Positions 33,596 to 44,806 of a stretch of 64,000 bases of DNA are shown piece after piece; within the stretch, counting starts at the first letter, position 1; the number at the start of each line of letters is the position of its first letter. A program made the translations under genes and the position numbers. The notes below the pieces were generated by a model. The model saw only the letters and a program-made list of their open reading frames with translations, did not search any database and was not told the origin of the DNA. The stretch lies in NCBI GenBank assembly GCA_021432635.1, contig MU270067.1, forward strand, positions 372,001 through 436,000, read 5' to 3'. Source of the DNA: Thozetella sp. PMI_491. Lineage: Eukaryota; Ascomycota; Sordariomycetes; Chaetosphaeriales; Chaetosphaeriaceae.

Positions 33596-36500
33596 ATGGG
33601 TGCGCCCCCAAGCACGCTGGTCGATCGACTGCGCAACGTGACTCACCCCGGCCCAGCGTTAGTGACAGCCGACGTGTCCATCCTTCCATGCCCTCCCCAA
33701 GCCTTCCCGGACAGCAGTGTCCCAGCCAGCAGCCCACCACCTGTGCTGGATCCCAGGGACCCCCATTCTTTCCCCCTCCGCCCGCTGGCGGACCCGAATC
33801 CAACCGTCCCACGCCGCCCGTGCCCCACGCCGGACCCTCCTGCCCTGCTCACCGACACCACCCTCCAGCCCCTCCCCCCTCGCTCGACTAGTCAGAGACC
33901 TGCATCACTGCCGCTTGACCGGCCTGGGGGAGGAGCCTCAAATACAGCCGAACCCCATGGCACCCGGCCCAAGGCCCAAGGGCAGACGCCCGACGACGAA
34001 ACCGTGACCGACATCGACCCGGGTGAGCACTCGATGCCCGCCTCCGACCCGATGAACAAGAAACCCCGCTTCCTGCGCGACACCACAGCCTTCCGGTCGC
34101 CTACCTATGGATCCATCTCCGGCGCCTCGGACGCGCCCTCAGAAGCCAGCGCCGACGCCTCGGCCGCCTTCGATAGCGACAGCGATTCCACCCGGGTCGT
34201 CATGGACCACCCTATGAACAACTTCGGCGCGCGGCGACGGAGCGAGGGCTCCGCCAAGTCGGCTGGCAAGCTCTCCATGCGCCACTCGACCGAACTCGGC
34301 GGCTCGACCACCGTTGGCGGGCTCGAGGGTCGCTTCGGGACCGCCGAGACCTCGCTGCCGAACGACCTGGCTGGCAGCTCGAGGACGAACAGCCAGGCGC
34401 CCAGCGACGACGACCGCCTGCTGGACGACCACCTCGGGACCGACAGCGACGACGATGACGACGACGACGAAGACCCTCCTGACAACTCGCCTTACCCTCA
34501 GGTGCGAGCCTCGGTGTCTCCCACCGACAACACCACCCTCTCCATCAACACGCCCCGCATGTGGACGCTCTCCGTCCTGTTTTCTATATTGGGTTCCTCG
34601 ACCAACCTCTTCTTCTCTTTGCGATACCCCAGTGTTGCGATCACGCCCGTCATAGCTCTGCTGCTGGTACACCCCTTGGGTCTTCTCTGGGATCTCTTCC
34701 TCAAGCGGCGGGACGACCCCACCGAGGAGTATGTGGAAGGCATCCGGAGCGACAACACCTCGATACTATCCAACGAGCAGCCTCATTTTGTCCCCCTCCA
34801 GGAGCGAGGCAGGCTGGAGCGCCTCCGTCTCTGGCTCGCCCAGGGACGCTGGAACGAAAAGGAGCACAGCTGTGTCTACGTGAGCAGCAACGTCTCGTTT
34901 GGGTTCGCCTTCGCAACCGACGTCATCGTCGAGCAAACGCAGTTCTACAAGCAGGACGCGTCGATCGTCTATCAGCTGCTACTCACGCTGTCGACCCAGA
35001 TCCTGGGCTACACCTTCGCCGGGCTCACTCGTCGCTTCTTGGTGCGGCCGAGCGGCATGATATGGCCCGGCACGCTAATGTCTGCCGCCATGTTCACGAC
35101 CCTCCACAAGGAGGAGAACAAGCCGGCGAACGGTTGGCGGATGACGCGGTGGAACTTCTTCTTCATCGTCTGGCTGTCGGCTTTCATCTTCTACTTCCTC
35201 CCCGGGCTCCTGATGCCGGCGCTGAGCTACTTCAACGTCATCACTTGGTTCGCGCCTGACAACGTGGTCGTCGCCAACCTCTTCGGCGTATCGTCAGGCC
35301 TAGGCCTGTTCCCAGTAACCTTCGACTGGGCTCAAATCGCCTATATCGGTTCCCCACTGCTGACGCCGTTCTGGGCCGCGATGAACGTCGTCGGTGGCTT
35401 GGTGATCGTCATGTGGGTGATCGCCCCCATTGCGTACTACTCGAACTGGCTCTTCTCGTCCTATATGCCCATCTTATCTGCTGCAGTGTTCGACAACACG
35501 GGGAAGGTGTACGATGTCAGCAAGATCCTGACAAAAGACTTCGTCTTCGACAGGGAGGCCTATTCCAATTATAGCAGGGTATTCCTCCCCATCACCTATG
35601 TGCTGAGCTACGGGGTGCAGTTTGCCGGCCTTGCCTCGCTCCTGACCCATACGCTGTGCTGGCATGGCAGCGATATCTGGACGCAGTGGACCAAATCGCT
35701 AGAGGAGGCAAAAGAGGAGTCCAAGGCTGCATATCAGCCGGTCTCTGCGAGCCTCGACGACCGACCGCCCACGCGCACCGCCCAGCGAAACGGGAAACGA
35801 TATGTCGTGCGGTCTGCCACCAGCATGGAGAACCTCATGAACCGAGAGGATGTGCACAACCGCTTGATGAAGCGGTACAAAGACGCGCCAATGTCGTGGT
35901 ATCTGGCGACCTTTATATCCATGACAGCCATCGGCATCTTCGTGGTGGAGTAGTACGTTCTGCCCGCCTCAACTGCTCCCTCTTCCGCAATTCCCTGTGC
36001 TGACGCTGTAGCAGTTATCCCGTCCATCTTCCCTGGTATGGATTGCTCCTTGCTCTGGGTATCTGCAGCATCCTCTTCATCCCCATTGGGATCATCATGG
36101 CCGTAACGAACCAGCACAGCAGCATCTACTTGATATGCCAGCTGGTAGCCGGGGCTCTATTCCCAGGCCGACCGGTTGCAAACATGGTCTTTGTGACTTA
36201 CGGCTATATTTCGTCGGCTCAGGGCATCAAATTCGCGGCAGATCTCAAGCTAGGGCACTACATGAAGATCCCGCCTCGAATTCTCTTCTCAGTCCAGATG
36301 GTGGCGACCATTGTCTCGTCGCTGACGCAGATTGCCGTCCTCAACTGGATGTTCCACAACGTGCCCGGGATCTGTACCCCGGAGGCGATCAACGGGTTCA
36401 CTTGCCCCATCGCTCGGGTCCATTTCAACGGCTCCATTCTCTGGGGAGTTGTCGGTCCGGCCGAGTTCTTCGGTCCCAACGCGACGTACCGCGCGCTCGT

Positions 36501-36918
36501 CTGGGCGTTTGCCCTGGGCGCTGTCTTGCCGATTCCACTATGGCTATACTCGCGAAAGCGAAAGGGAAGCATTGTGCGCAAGATCAACCTCCCAGTGCTG
36601 TTCGGTTCACTGGGGTGGATACCGCCCGCTACCGGGCTTAACTTCTCCGTCTGGGCGGTGGTTTGCTATTTGTTCAACTATCTCATCAAGAACCGCGCGC
36701 AAGCATGGTGGGCCAAGTATACCATGACGCTTAGTGCGGCACTCGATTCCGGCCTTGCCTTTGGCATTGTCGTCGTTTTCTTCGGCTTCATCTACCCCGG
36801 GTGGATGGCTAACTTCAGCTGGTGGGGGACGGAGGTGTACAAGCAGGGCTGTGACTGGCAGGCCTGCTCATACCTCACAGTACCGGAGGGAAGTCATTTC
36901 GGGCCTGATACTTGGTGA
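33596..36918 (+). CDS. OPT-family oligopeptide transporter
   Basis: Predicted proton-coupled importer of small peptides (or metal-peptide or glutathione conjugates) in the plasma membrane. Exons 33596-35952 and 36015-36918 give 1086 residues. About 320 N-terminal residues look disordered: Pro-rich to about residue 110, then Ser/Asp-rich, ending in a run of eight or more acidic residues. The OPT signature S-P-Y-P-Q-V-R-A-S-V-S follows, and the first membrane helix begins near Met322 with N-L-F-F-S-L-R-Y-P-S-V. Later family motifs include S-G-L-G-L-F-P-V-T-F-D-W, P-Y-x-L-P-W-Y-G and G-R-P-V-A-N-M-V-F. The intron junction restores Tyr-Tyr-Pro; an alternative acceptor three bases upstream would add one Ser. 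Start uncertain: 33596 is the first ATG, but Met147 (34034) or a later one would still retain the conserved core. Substrate not predictable. Length is above the OPT norm (750-950) because of the tail. Confidence 0.9.
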
Positions 36919-37743
36919 GGGACGAGCTGGCCGCTGGGTCCCGGGCACGCACCAGGGCGTTCCTTGCTGTTAATGAGTTATGATAGATGGCATTTGCGGC
37001 GGCGTTCGGTTCTTGGGAAAGAAAGCGCGAGCAATTGTAGATGGGGTGCTGTTTTGGGGGATACCACTTTGGTTGGGTTAGCATACGGCTCTTGGGATAT
37101 CAGTGCCACCTGGGTTATTATGAATGCGCATTTGTCTGCTTTATCTATGCCGTTTTTTCCAATAGTTATTCTGTCCTCGTAGTGGTCTGTGTGTCTCCAA
37201 CCACCTTACTATCCGGCTACATATATCCAGGTCTAGACTAGTACATCGATCTAATGCATAGCACTTGTTCCCACCCGCATTGGGAAGGCACAATATCCTA
37301 TCTTCGTACTTCGTATAGTGCCACTCTGGCTCTTTCCCCGTAAGATGTATGAACACTCTACCTGGTACTTTTCTGCAGGCGAGTCGAGCACGCTAAGCGC
37401 CAAGTGGATTCTCTTCGCCGAGGCCCTCCGCCGAGGCCTTGGGGAGCCCGAGCCGACTAAATCACTATCTCGGTGCACTAGTATCTTGCCCCGCCTTCCA
37501 ACGGTCCACCGCTCGGAGATGGGATTGCGGGCGGTCTAGCTGAGGGAGGGAGGCCAAGCGGATCCTAGCCAACACAAATAGCATACCCCGACTGAGAGCC
37601 CCGGAGACAGTGAGCTCGAAGGGAACCCATCATCTCAGAACAGCCCGTATCGCTCTTAACAGTGAGACGTAATTACGAATAAAAAATACCAGGCCCGTTT
37701 CCCATCTTATTCTAAATCCGAGCGGCTCGCTTGACTCGCAGCC
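36919..37743. other. Intergenic region, OPT transporter to GNAT
   Basis: 0.8 kb holding the transporter 3' flank and the promoter of the acetyltransferase. A CCGAGGCC sequence occurs twice at about 37420-37440. No gene or strong element seen. Confidence 0.5.
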
Positions 37744-38427
37744 ATGGGTGAAGAAGGGGCAGGATCTGGCAATACCAGCTATAGCCACATCAACACGCGC
37801 ATCTCATCCCCTACCCTCTCGCTTGTCCTCCGTCCCTTGGAGCTGCAGGATGCCGCCGCTCTGGCGGGCCTCCTCTCGGACCACCGCAACATGCTCTTCG
37901 AGTCGCCCGAGCCGCCTAAGCCTATGAGCACGGAGACCGGCACGATCGTTATCACGCGCATGCGCGAGAGCGCTGCCACCCCCACCGTGGTCGGGCCCGA
38001 CGGGCGGGTGCTCAGCGGACCCGGCCGCGTGAACCTTGCCGTAGTGCACACCGCCCCCGATGCGGAGGACATCTTGGTAGGCCTCGGCGGGTTTGGCAGC
38101 ATCAAAGATCTGCCCATCACTTCGGACGAGGAGCAGCGGACCGAGCGTGTCGGCGATGTCGGTTGCATGTTGGACTCGGCCTACCGCGGCAAGGGGTATG
38201 CCGTCGAGGCCATGCGCCTGGCGATCGAGTGGGCGTTCCGCAGCGCGGCCGAGGGCGGCCTCCAGCTGGACCGCGTTACCGCCGGGACCCTGGTGGAGAA
38301 CGAACCCATGATTGCCTTGATTGAGAAGAAGCTGGGCTGGAATGGGACGAGGCAGCAGTCCGCTGAGCGGGAGGGCAAGGAAGAGATGGTGTACAGCGAG
38401 ACCAAAGACACGTGGAATAAGTCGTGA
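37744..38427 (+). CDS. GNAT-family N-acetyltransferase
   Basis: Intronless gene for 227 residues. The GNAT fold is visible: beta1 L-V-L-R-P-L-E-L-Q-D-A-A at about 20-35, then G-C-M-L-D-S-A-Y and the acetyl-CoA pyrophosphate loop Y-R-G-K-G-Y-A (R/Q-x-x-G-x-G/A type) leading into an A-M-R-L-A-I-E-W helix. Next come the V-T-A-G-T-L-V-E-N-E-P strand-helix and the terminal L-I-E-K-K-L-G-W, as in RimJ/Acetyltransf_3-type enzymes. An insertion between beta1 and beta4 (about 60-110) is Thr/Val/Pro-rich. Fungal relatives act on small molecules or protein N-termini; the acceptor here cannot be named. Start at 37744 has GCC before ATG and G after it. No membrane or targeting signal. Confidence 0.88.
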   Translation: MGEEGAGSGNTSYSHINTRISSPTLSLVLRPLELQDAAALAGLLSDHRNMLFESPEPPKPMSTETGTIVITRMRESAATPTVVGPDGRVLSGPGRVNLAVVHTAPDAEDILVGLGGFGSIKDLPITSDEEQRTERVGDVGCMLDSAYRGKGYAVEAMRLAIEWAFRSAAEGGLQLDRVTAGTLVENEPMIALIEKKLGWNGTRQQSAEREGKEEMVYSETKDTWNKS

Positions 38428-39958
38428 AGTGGTCAACTCGACAAGATCGATGCAAGGGCGGAGAGAGAAGCATGCTCAAGGTTCATGACAGGAGAAGGCC
38501 CGAAGGCTGCATCATCCCAGAGACCGAGGTGTCTTATATCACGTGTAGATGTCGGCTACGCACCCTTTTCCGGGCCGAAGTATACGCTGCCACCTGAGCC
38601 AAGGCTGGTAGAGAAGAGGTTCTAGTCTAGGTAATCCTTCCACGTCGGCCTACTATCTGTGTTGCCCGCGGCTTCGTTCAACCGCCGTCCATGCTTTGAG
38701 TAAACCTAGACAAACATAATGCTCTCAGAAGAAAATGAAATACGGTAAGGATATGCGCGGCATGTCCATGTTCCTTGGCCGGCATTAGAGCTACTGCATG
38801 ACCTTCTGCGAAATGATACAGAATATGGCATCCTCGAATGTATCCTGAAGTGCTCTTCACTGTGTAAAGACTATCATTCAATGTATGCTATCACGCTTCC
38901 GCCAGCAGCAATGCTGCCGTATTGCTACAATGACGTTAGGGGGAAGGGGCCAACGGTGGGCAAAGGGTAGGAGCATCTATCTTTGCTTAGGAGGAACAGC
39001 AGGGATAGTGTCCTCGGGGCCACGTGCGCTGGAGATATCTGTGAGGCAAGTAGTGAACTACCCTGGGATCTCGGGAGAAGGACCGTACTCCATCTAGTCT
39101 TCTGTAGATCTGCCTAGGCTCTTCCAATATAATCAAGCCCGGGGGGGTTATCGAGGATGTATGCACTGAACTGGGACGTGCTCATGAGGCTTGATAGCCG
39201 TGAAGTTAACATAGCTACTGTAGAAGTATGGCGTTGTGACCATACTATGCTTGCTAACTCTAGGACCAATGGGCCAGAACATTGATCCTTCATGGGACGG
39301 GTTCGCATATGCTAGTCTAGGGAATGTAACTCAGGGACTCGCAGCTGCGGGATCGAGATGTGTGACATTTCTGTGTGTGCGTGTCTCTGTGCGTGTGCCT
39401 GTAGGATTTGCAAATCTTCCCATCGTGTCCAATCTATGTGAGTGGTAACGGGCGACTCTCAGGGCCAAACCGACGAGCAACAGTCTTCCCGCGGAATACC
39501 ATATCGGTGGTTAGATAGGTATATACGCTGTGTATTTTGGTCGGTTCAGGCCCTCGGAACCTTGGCGGCCCCCTTGACTAGTCTAAAGGTCGGCTAAGCC
39601 TTGCACTGCATCGAAGGCATCTACTGCTATTCCATCGCGGCAAGTCTGTCCTGCACTTACCCCGCCTCTGCCTTGATATTCGGGCAAAATACACGTAAAT
39701 TCATTAGCGTTTCTTGCTAGACCTGCAGATGTGACCCGATGTGCTTCTCCTGGCACGAGGGACGGCGCATTCCTACGGCGCTCGGCACCGTCGGAACGCT
39801 GCTGCCATCCATCCTCGTTTCATGTTGACCAGCTTCCCTCGCCGTACATCATCGCCCACGAGGCGAAAACGCCACCGCCCTAGGACACGCGTGGCCAGTG
39901 CCGGCCAACGAGGCGTTACAGCCCAACCAGCTGCGAAGACGCGGGAACTATAGGAAAA

Positions 39959-40345
39959 ATGAGTCTGTCTTCTTGGCAAACTGCCTTGCAGGTGTGTCTC
40001 TTGGCAAGGCGCTACTACTGCGATGCTACGATACGGAGGATGGACGGCCTTACAGAAAAGCACTCTTTGGCACATCACACCAACGGGAAGGAGAAGCAAG
40101 ACGACCTGTTTGCTGGCAGCCCGAGTTCCTCCCTAGACACGCAGAGAACCGACCGGCTAGACGTGGCACGCATGCTCGACTCTCTTCGGGTCGCCGGCTT
40201 TTGGGTGGAAAACGAGCGGGAGCCCGATGGAGCATTTAGCCTTCAGGATGGCGTCTTTGTCAGACGATGGGGTCCGCAGCCCCCCAGCACAATGGGTTTG
40301 TCGGCCATGTGGGAAGTGGGCTCGATGCAAGGGATGGTCCAGTAG
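39959..40345 (+). CDS. Doubtful 128-codon open frame
   Basis: Starts at an ATG preceded by AAAA (good -3 A) and runs to TAG before a CATATATAGAA tail. The protein is hydrophilic, with a more ordered central stretch (D-V-A-R-M-L-D-S-L-R-V-A-G-F-W-V-E-N-E). I recognise no family, and an overlapping frame (39898-40239) is also open, so this could be chance in GC-rich DNA. Kept only as a candidate. Confidence 0.15.
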   Translation: MSLSSWQTALQVCLLARRYYCDATIRRMDGLTEKHSLAHHTNGKEKQDDLFAGSPSSSLDTQRTDRLDVARMLDSLRVAGFWVENEREPDGAFSLQDGVFVRRWGPQPPSTMGLSAMWEVGSMQGMVQ

Positions 40346-40448
40346 CCATATATAGAATACCTAGTATTTCACCCGCCCACAGCTGTGATGCGACCCTTCT
40401 TTCTTCGGCTGAGGCCATGACTGCCGTTAGCGTGCACGTCAAAAAAAA

Positions 40449-40452
<4 letters not shown>

Positions 40453-40485
<33 letters not shown>
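40453..40485. repeat. AG dinucleotide microsatellite
   Basis: Uninterrupted AG repeat of about 16 units, preceded by an A-rich run. Purine-only strand could adopt triplex DNA. Confidence 0.95.
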
Positions 40486-40490
<5 letters not shown>

Positions 40491-41654
40491 GGGATAGGAG
40501 AAGGCACCCAACCAGCTTGTGCGATCTACTCCTACAGCACAATGCCTTTTCTTGCGGAAGAGGTGCCATTGGTGCCTTCTCTTCCAGGTTCCTTCAAACC
40601 CGAGTCTCGCACGCGAGCCAAGCCAAGGGCGAGACGGGCGAGACGTGGCGATGGTTTGCATGTCCTGCGGCAGGAGACGACTACCGGCCCCCGTGCATTG
40701 CGCTGCCCACCGTTGTTGGCCAACCACGCAGGCCACGGGCGTCTTGGCTAGCCCGCCAGCCTATCCAAGAGGGGAAGCTGTTACGACTGGCGCGCAAGGT
40801 CGACCGAGTCGATTACGAAGAGGGTGAGACTGAAGGGAGAGAGTGTGGGAAATAAAAAAGATTGGGATGCATCGGTGTGCACAAACATCAAGCGAAAACG
40901 ATGCCACCAGGGCGCCGCTCTTCTGGCCCGACAGCGAATCGGTGTCGGATTCGGCGGTAATCGTCAGCCTCCAATGCGCAGAACTGTCTGGCACCACTGC
41001 TCAGTACATAGGTTTGCTCTCGACAGTTGGTCTGCGAACGAGTAGCTGAAAAGCTGGCGGGTGCACCGGCCCCCACCAGCCAGCGGCCGCCCGCGCTCTC
41101 CCTCGCATGCACGCGCGCGCTTCTTCTACTTCTCCTCGGTTGGACGCCTGTATATGCTCGTAATTAGTTTGGGGGCTTGGTACTAGACCTGCACGCTGCG
41201 CGCGCAGCTCTTCGCCATGATTCTACGGAGCAAAGACGGAAGAGCTCGATCTCTCGGCTTACTTCGGACATGGCCTCGGTGCTCGAAAGCCGCCCGAGTG
41301 CTGCTGAGCTGGTTAGATTGATTGGACCCCATGCTGCCATGCGAAAAATTGAGCCGGGGCCACAGGGGCAGATCGATCGCGACGGCAGTTGATTGGATCG
41401 CCCCGGGTCGAAAAGCCCAAGATGCCAATTTGATCGACCCTGGAAGGCCAGTGAAAAAGGGCCAAGCCACCCCGGGCCGGCGTCCGTGGGTTCAGGCAAG
41501 GGCCCAGGGTGTTGGCATTCTGGAACAGGAGACACGTGGTAGGCGCCAGGTAGTATTTCTGGGGCTGGTTAGAAAGTGTTTCCCTAGCTTGCTTGGGTCC
41601 CATCGTGGGCGACCTGGCGAGATTTCAGATCGAACTTTCGACAGAACGAGCCGG

Positions 41655-41681
41655 GCTGCTCGTGCTGCTCGTGCTGCTCGT
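41655..41681. repeat. Triple 9-bp tandem repeat (GCTGCTCGT)
   Basis: Three exact contiguous copies. In frame it would read Leu-Leu-Val three times, which gives a false hydrophobic segment in the overlapping open frame. Confidence 0.85.
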
Positions 41682-42292
41682 GTCGCAATCTGCGGAGCCG
41701 GGACCGGGGGCTCGCATCTCAGCCTCCCCCCTTCTTCTCCCTCGCCTCGCCCCTTCACGACGTGCGGAATCACCGGAGCCCATGTCGTTTCCAGACGAGC
41801 CCCGCTTTGCCCATTTGCCAGGCATGGGGTTGCGTCGTCGAGCGCGCCTCTTTCCTATCGCAGGTCGGGGAGGCGACCGAGACCGAGGACCTGACGGAAC
41901 GGCTGGGAAGAGGAGGAAGAAGAAAGTGGTGCGGTACAGTACTTCCACAGCATACAAATTTCCCCCTTCCGAAAGTCCCATGCCGGCCTACGTAGGATTC
42001 CCGGTCGCTCCCCCTTGCGCGCTCCGGGGTGCAGCCACGAGCAGAGAGAGACTCTGGTAGCCGCGCATTAGAGCAGGCAGATATTAGCTGGAAGGTTAAA
42101 CCACGAGACAAGACAGGGCCTCCTTTTTTTCTCTCGAAAAAGTTTGATGTCTGAAGGGTCCCACATGTTTCGGCAGCCAGAAACGGGACGCTTTGCTGCT
42201 CAAGAGTGTTCGAATTCGGTAACCTCCGCAGCTCCAGCAGGTTGCAGCACAGACATTGGGTTGCGCGAAGGGCCATTTTATTATCATGCGAA

Positions 42293-42335
42293 ACGACGAG
42301 CATTGCTCGTTTGAGAACGAGCAATGTCCCGTCGT
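42293..42335. repeat. Long inverted repeat / hairpin, 17 paired bases
   Basis: The arm ACGACG-AG-CATTGCTCGTT pairs with AACGAGCAATG-TCC-CGTCGT: 11 bp next to a 4-nt loop (TGAG), a 2/3 internal bulge, then 6 bp. About 2.5 kb upstream of gna-3. It lacks the U-tract of a bacterial-type terminator, which would not be expected in a fungus. Could be RNA structure or a protein-binding site. Confidence 0.7.
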
Positions 42336-44472
42336 AATATCGTGAATGCACCGATCCCTGGGCCGCAGCCTCGGGATCGGTCCTCGCTCGTGTGCACGAG
42401 CCTGGGCGCACCTCGTGGCAGGTCGCCGAGATTGGCAGGCTTAGTGGCCCCTTGCCGCGATGGCGATGCCTTCACCGCATGTCCGAGCAGACGGAGACAC
42501 GGCGAGCCGATCGAGGAGCGCCGGACGGAACTGAACAGGTAGGTAGGTAATCATTTATTACCCACGGCGATCGAGGGAGGGTCTTTCGGGTGGGGCGGCG
42601 GGCTGGCGGCTCCTGCGCGTCCTTTCCCCCCCTTCTATCCCACCCCAGGAGCCGAAGGATTTCCAGCTTCATGCTCTTATTTGTCACATCGGTGCTGCAT
42701 GGGCCTTCGAGCCAGCGGATGAGCGCGGAACCAGCCAGGCGTTCGTTGCCTATAGAGAAACTCGCTCAACATCAGGAGAACGTGGTATGTAGCAGCATTC
42801 TCTGGATCGTCGCTGCAAGGTTGTCGAGCGCGCTTGTCCTCTGCGTGCACGCACTGCTAGGCGGCCACAGGTAACGGGAACGCTGTGCAGCCTAGGAGCG
42901 GGAAAAGCCCAGGCCGAAAGAGCTGATGGCTGGCCCCGTCCGTCAGAAAAGCTTAATATTCGGCCGCAAGACACGGGCGGCTGTTCCTGGGGTCAGCGAT
43001 GTCGGCCTCACGAGCCCGCAAGCCACGGTTAACCCGCGATCGACGTGACATTCCAGATGGCGAGACAGAGTGCGCAAGGAGCGAAAGGGCATTGGGGGAA
43101 GGCTGGGAAGCCGGGGCCGATTGCCATGAATGAATTGGGTGCGGGGGGTCGGTCTGCAGGCGGCCCCCTCACCTGTCGCCATCCACTGCGAGGGTCTCGG
43201 AGAGCTAGACAGGTTTGCGGAAAGGTGCGCGTTGCGCCTGGAGTTGGAGCCGACCGATTCGCTCATCAATTCCGTTTACAGCCATGCCGCCTATATCCCG
43301 GCCGCCGCCATCCGCCGTGGCCATTCATCAGCATGCAGAGGAGCGCATACGAATGATTTTTTTTTCTCTGGCAGGGCCGCAAGGGGCATATATTAAAAGT
43401 ATTAGAAAAGGGGCACGTACATGACGCCGGGCTGGCTCGTGGCGGGCATGCTCGGTAGCTGCCTAGACGTCGCTGGACGGACCAGTGCGCAGCGAGATTC
43501 GAGGCCGCTTGGCAGCCTTGTACAGTGGCACAACAGATGCTGTGAAGTGGAGCAGGGGCCACACACCCGGAGGTGAGGACTTCTCTAGTACTTCCTTTTT
43601 CTGATGAGCAACATCGTGCCTGTGGCCCAGCGACAGGGGCCTGTAGGGAAAGGCCCAAGGCTCAATCCTACCTGGGCAAGCTGGACTGCGCAGCGGAAGG
43701 GAGTGGAGACGACTAGATCCCCTCCTCCCACCCTCAGGTTGGCTCAGTTGGCTCTGTTGGCTCTGCTGGACCCTCTCAGTCCGCACCCCTCCCTCCCTAG
43801 GCCTAGCACAGCCAGCCCGTGAGCCTGTCGGATGTGAGGCACCGCAGGCGCCGGAGAAAATGTAGAACAAAAGTCAAGTGCGTAGCGGGTTGCGCTGATT
43901 GATTGAGTAAAAGCCACCCCCCCCGGCCCGCCCTGCCTCTCATCCTCTCTCGTACCCCGAAATCATCATCCCAAATTTCTTGCTTCCGCAACCCGTCAGC
44001 TCCTTTGCAACCCCCGACATAGGAAGGGAAGAAAAAAAAGAGAGGGCAGAGGCAGGCAAAGAAAAGACGACGCCCTTTCAGCCTCACTGTCTCCCGTGTC
44101 GCCCTATCCCGCCGCCGTGCTTTCCTATCGTGGTCTTTATTCCTCCTCTTTCCTTCGCACGGGCGCTTCGCTGTGGACTGCCGCTCCGCTACTTTGGGCT
44201 TGCGCGCCGGGAGTTTCCAGTGTTCGACGGGTCCTTACCACTGCAAGTGCCATCATAGGCCGCACTATCCGACTCAAACGTCACACTTCCGCTGGCTAAA
44301 CGAAGCCACCAGCTTGGCTCCTCGCACACACCCGACCCTTCACGGTCGCTCTCCACACTCCATCACCCGCCGCCAGTCGAAGCTTGCCCGCACTAGAAGG
44401 CCCTCGAACTCGACCTTAGTTTTTTTTTTTGGCTGTCACGAAGCTGTGCTCCAGCCGAGCATCTCGCCGTCG

Positions 44473-44676
44473 GTGAGTTTTTTGTCCTGCGCCCTCCGCC
44501 CTCCGCCCTTCCGCCCTCTCCCTCCCCAAACTCTAGATGCCACACTGCACGATTCCAGCCCGCCACCGAGCCCCCGACTCCGCATTCCAGCGACCGTCGA
44601 CACTGACACTGAGAGCAAACAGCACTAGAGCATTGACCGCGAAGCACCTCGCTGCTCTCATGGGTTTTTAGCGCAG
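44473..44676 (+). other. gna-3: Probable 5' UTR intron of gna-3
   Basis: Donor GTGAGT at 44473 and acceptor TTTTTAGCGCAG ending at 44676, with CTGAC-type branch candidates between. The intron would end 130 nt before the gna-3 ATG. Inferred from splice consensus only; the length (204 nt) is greater than that of the coding introns. Confidence 0.4.
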
Positions 44677-44806
44677 ATCCGTCGACGAGCGAGAATTGGA
44701 CGCCGCAGCCTGTTCGTGCAAGCCAATCATCACCACTCCGCCGCTTAGGCGACGCTCTCATTCGACCACAACCTTCCCGGCTGCCGACGCCCCGACGCCG
44801 TCCACC

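Larger units (their letters stand above)
38428..44806. other. 6.4-kb intergenic region upstream of gna-3
   Basis: No gene I can support with confidence. Features: a weak 128-codon frame (39959-40345), a pure AG microsatellite (40453-40485), a triple 9-bp repeat (41655-41681), a strong hairpin (42293-42335), an AGGTAGGTAGGTA motif (about 42538), TTGGCTCTG-type repeats (about 43740-43770) and CCGCCCT repeats (about 44491-44518). The last kilobase is CT-rich and is probably the promoter and spliced leader of gna-3. Confidence 0.5.
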
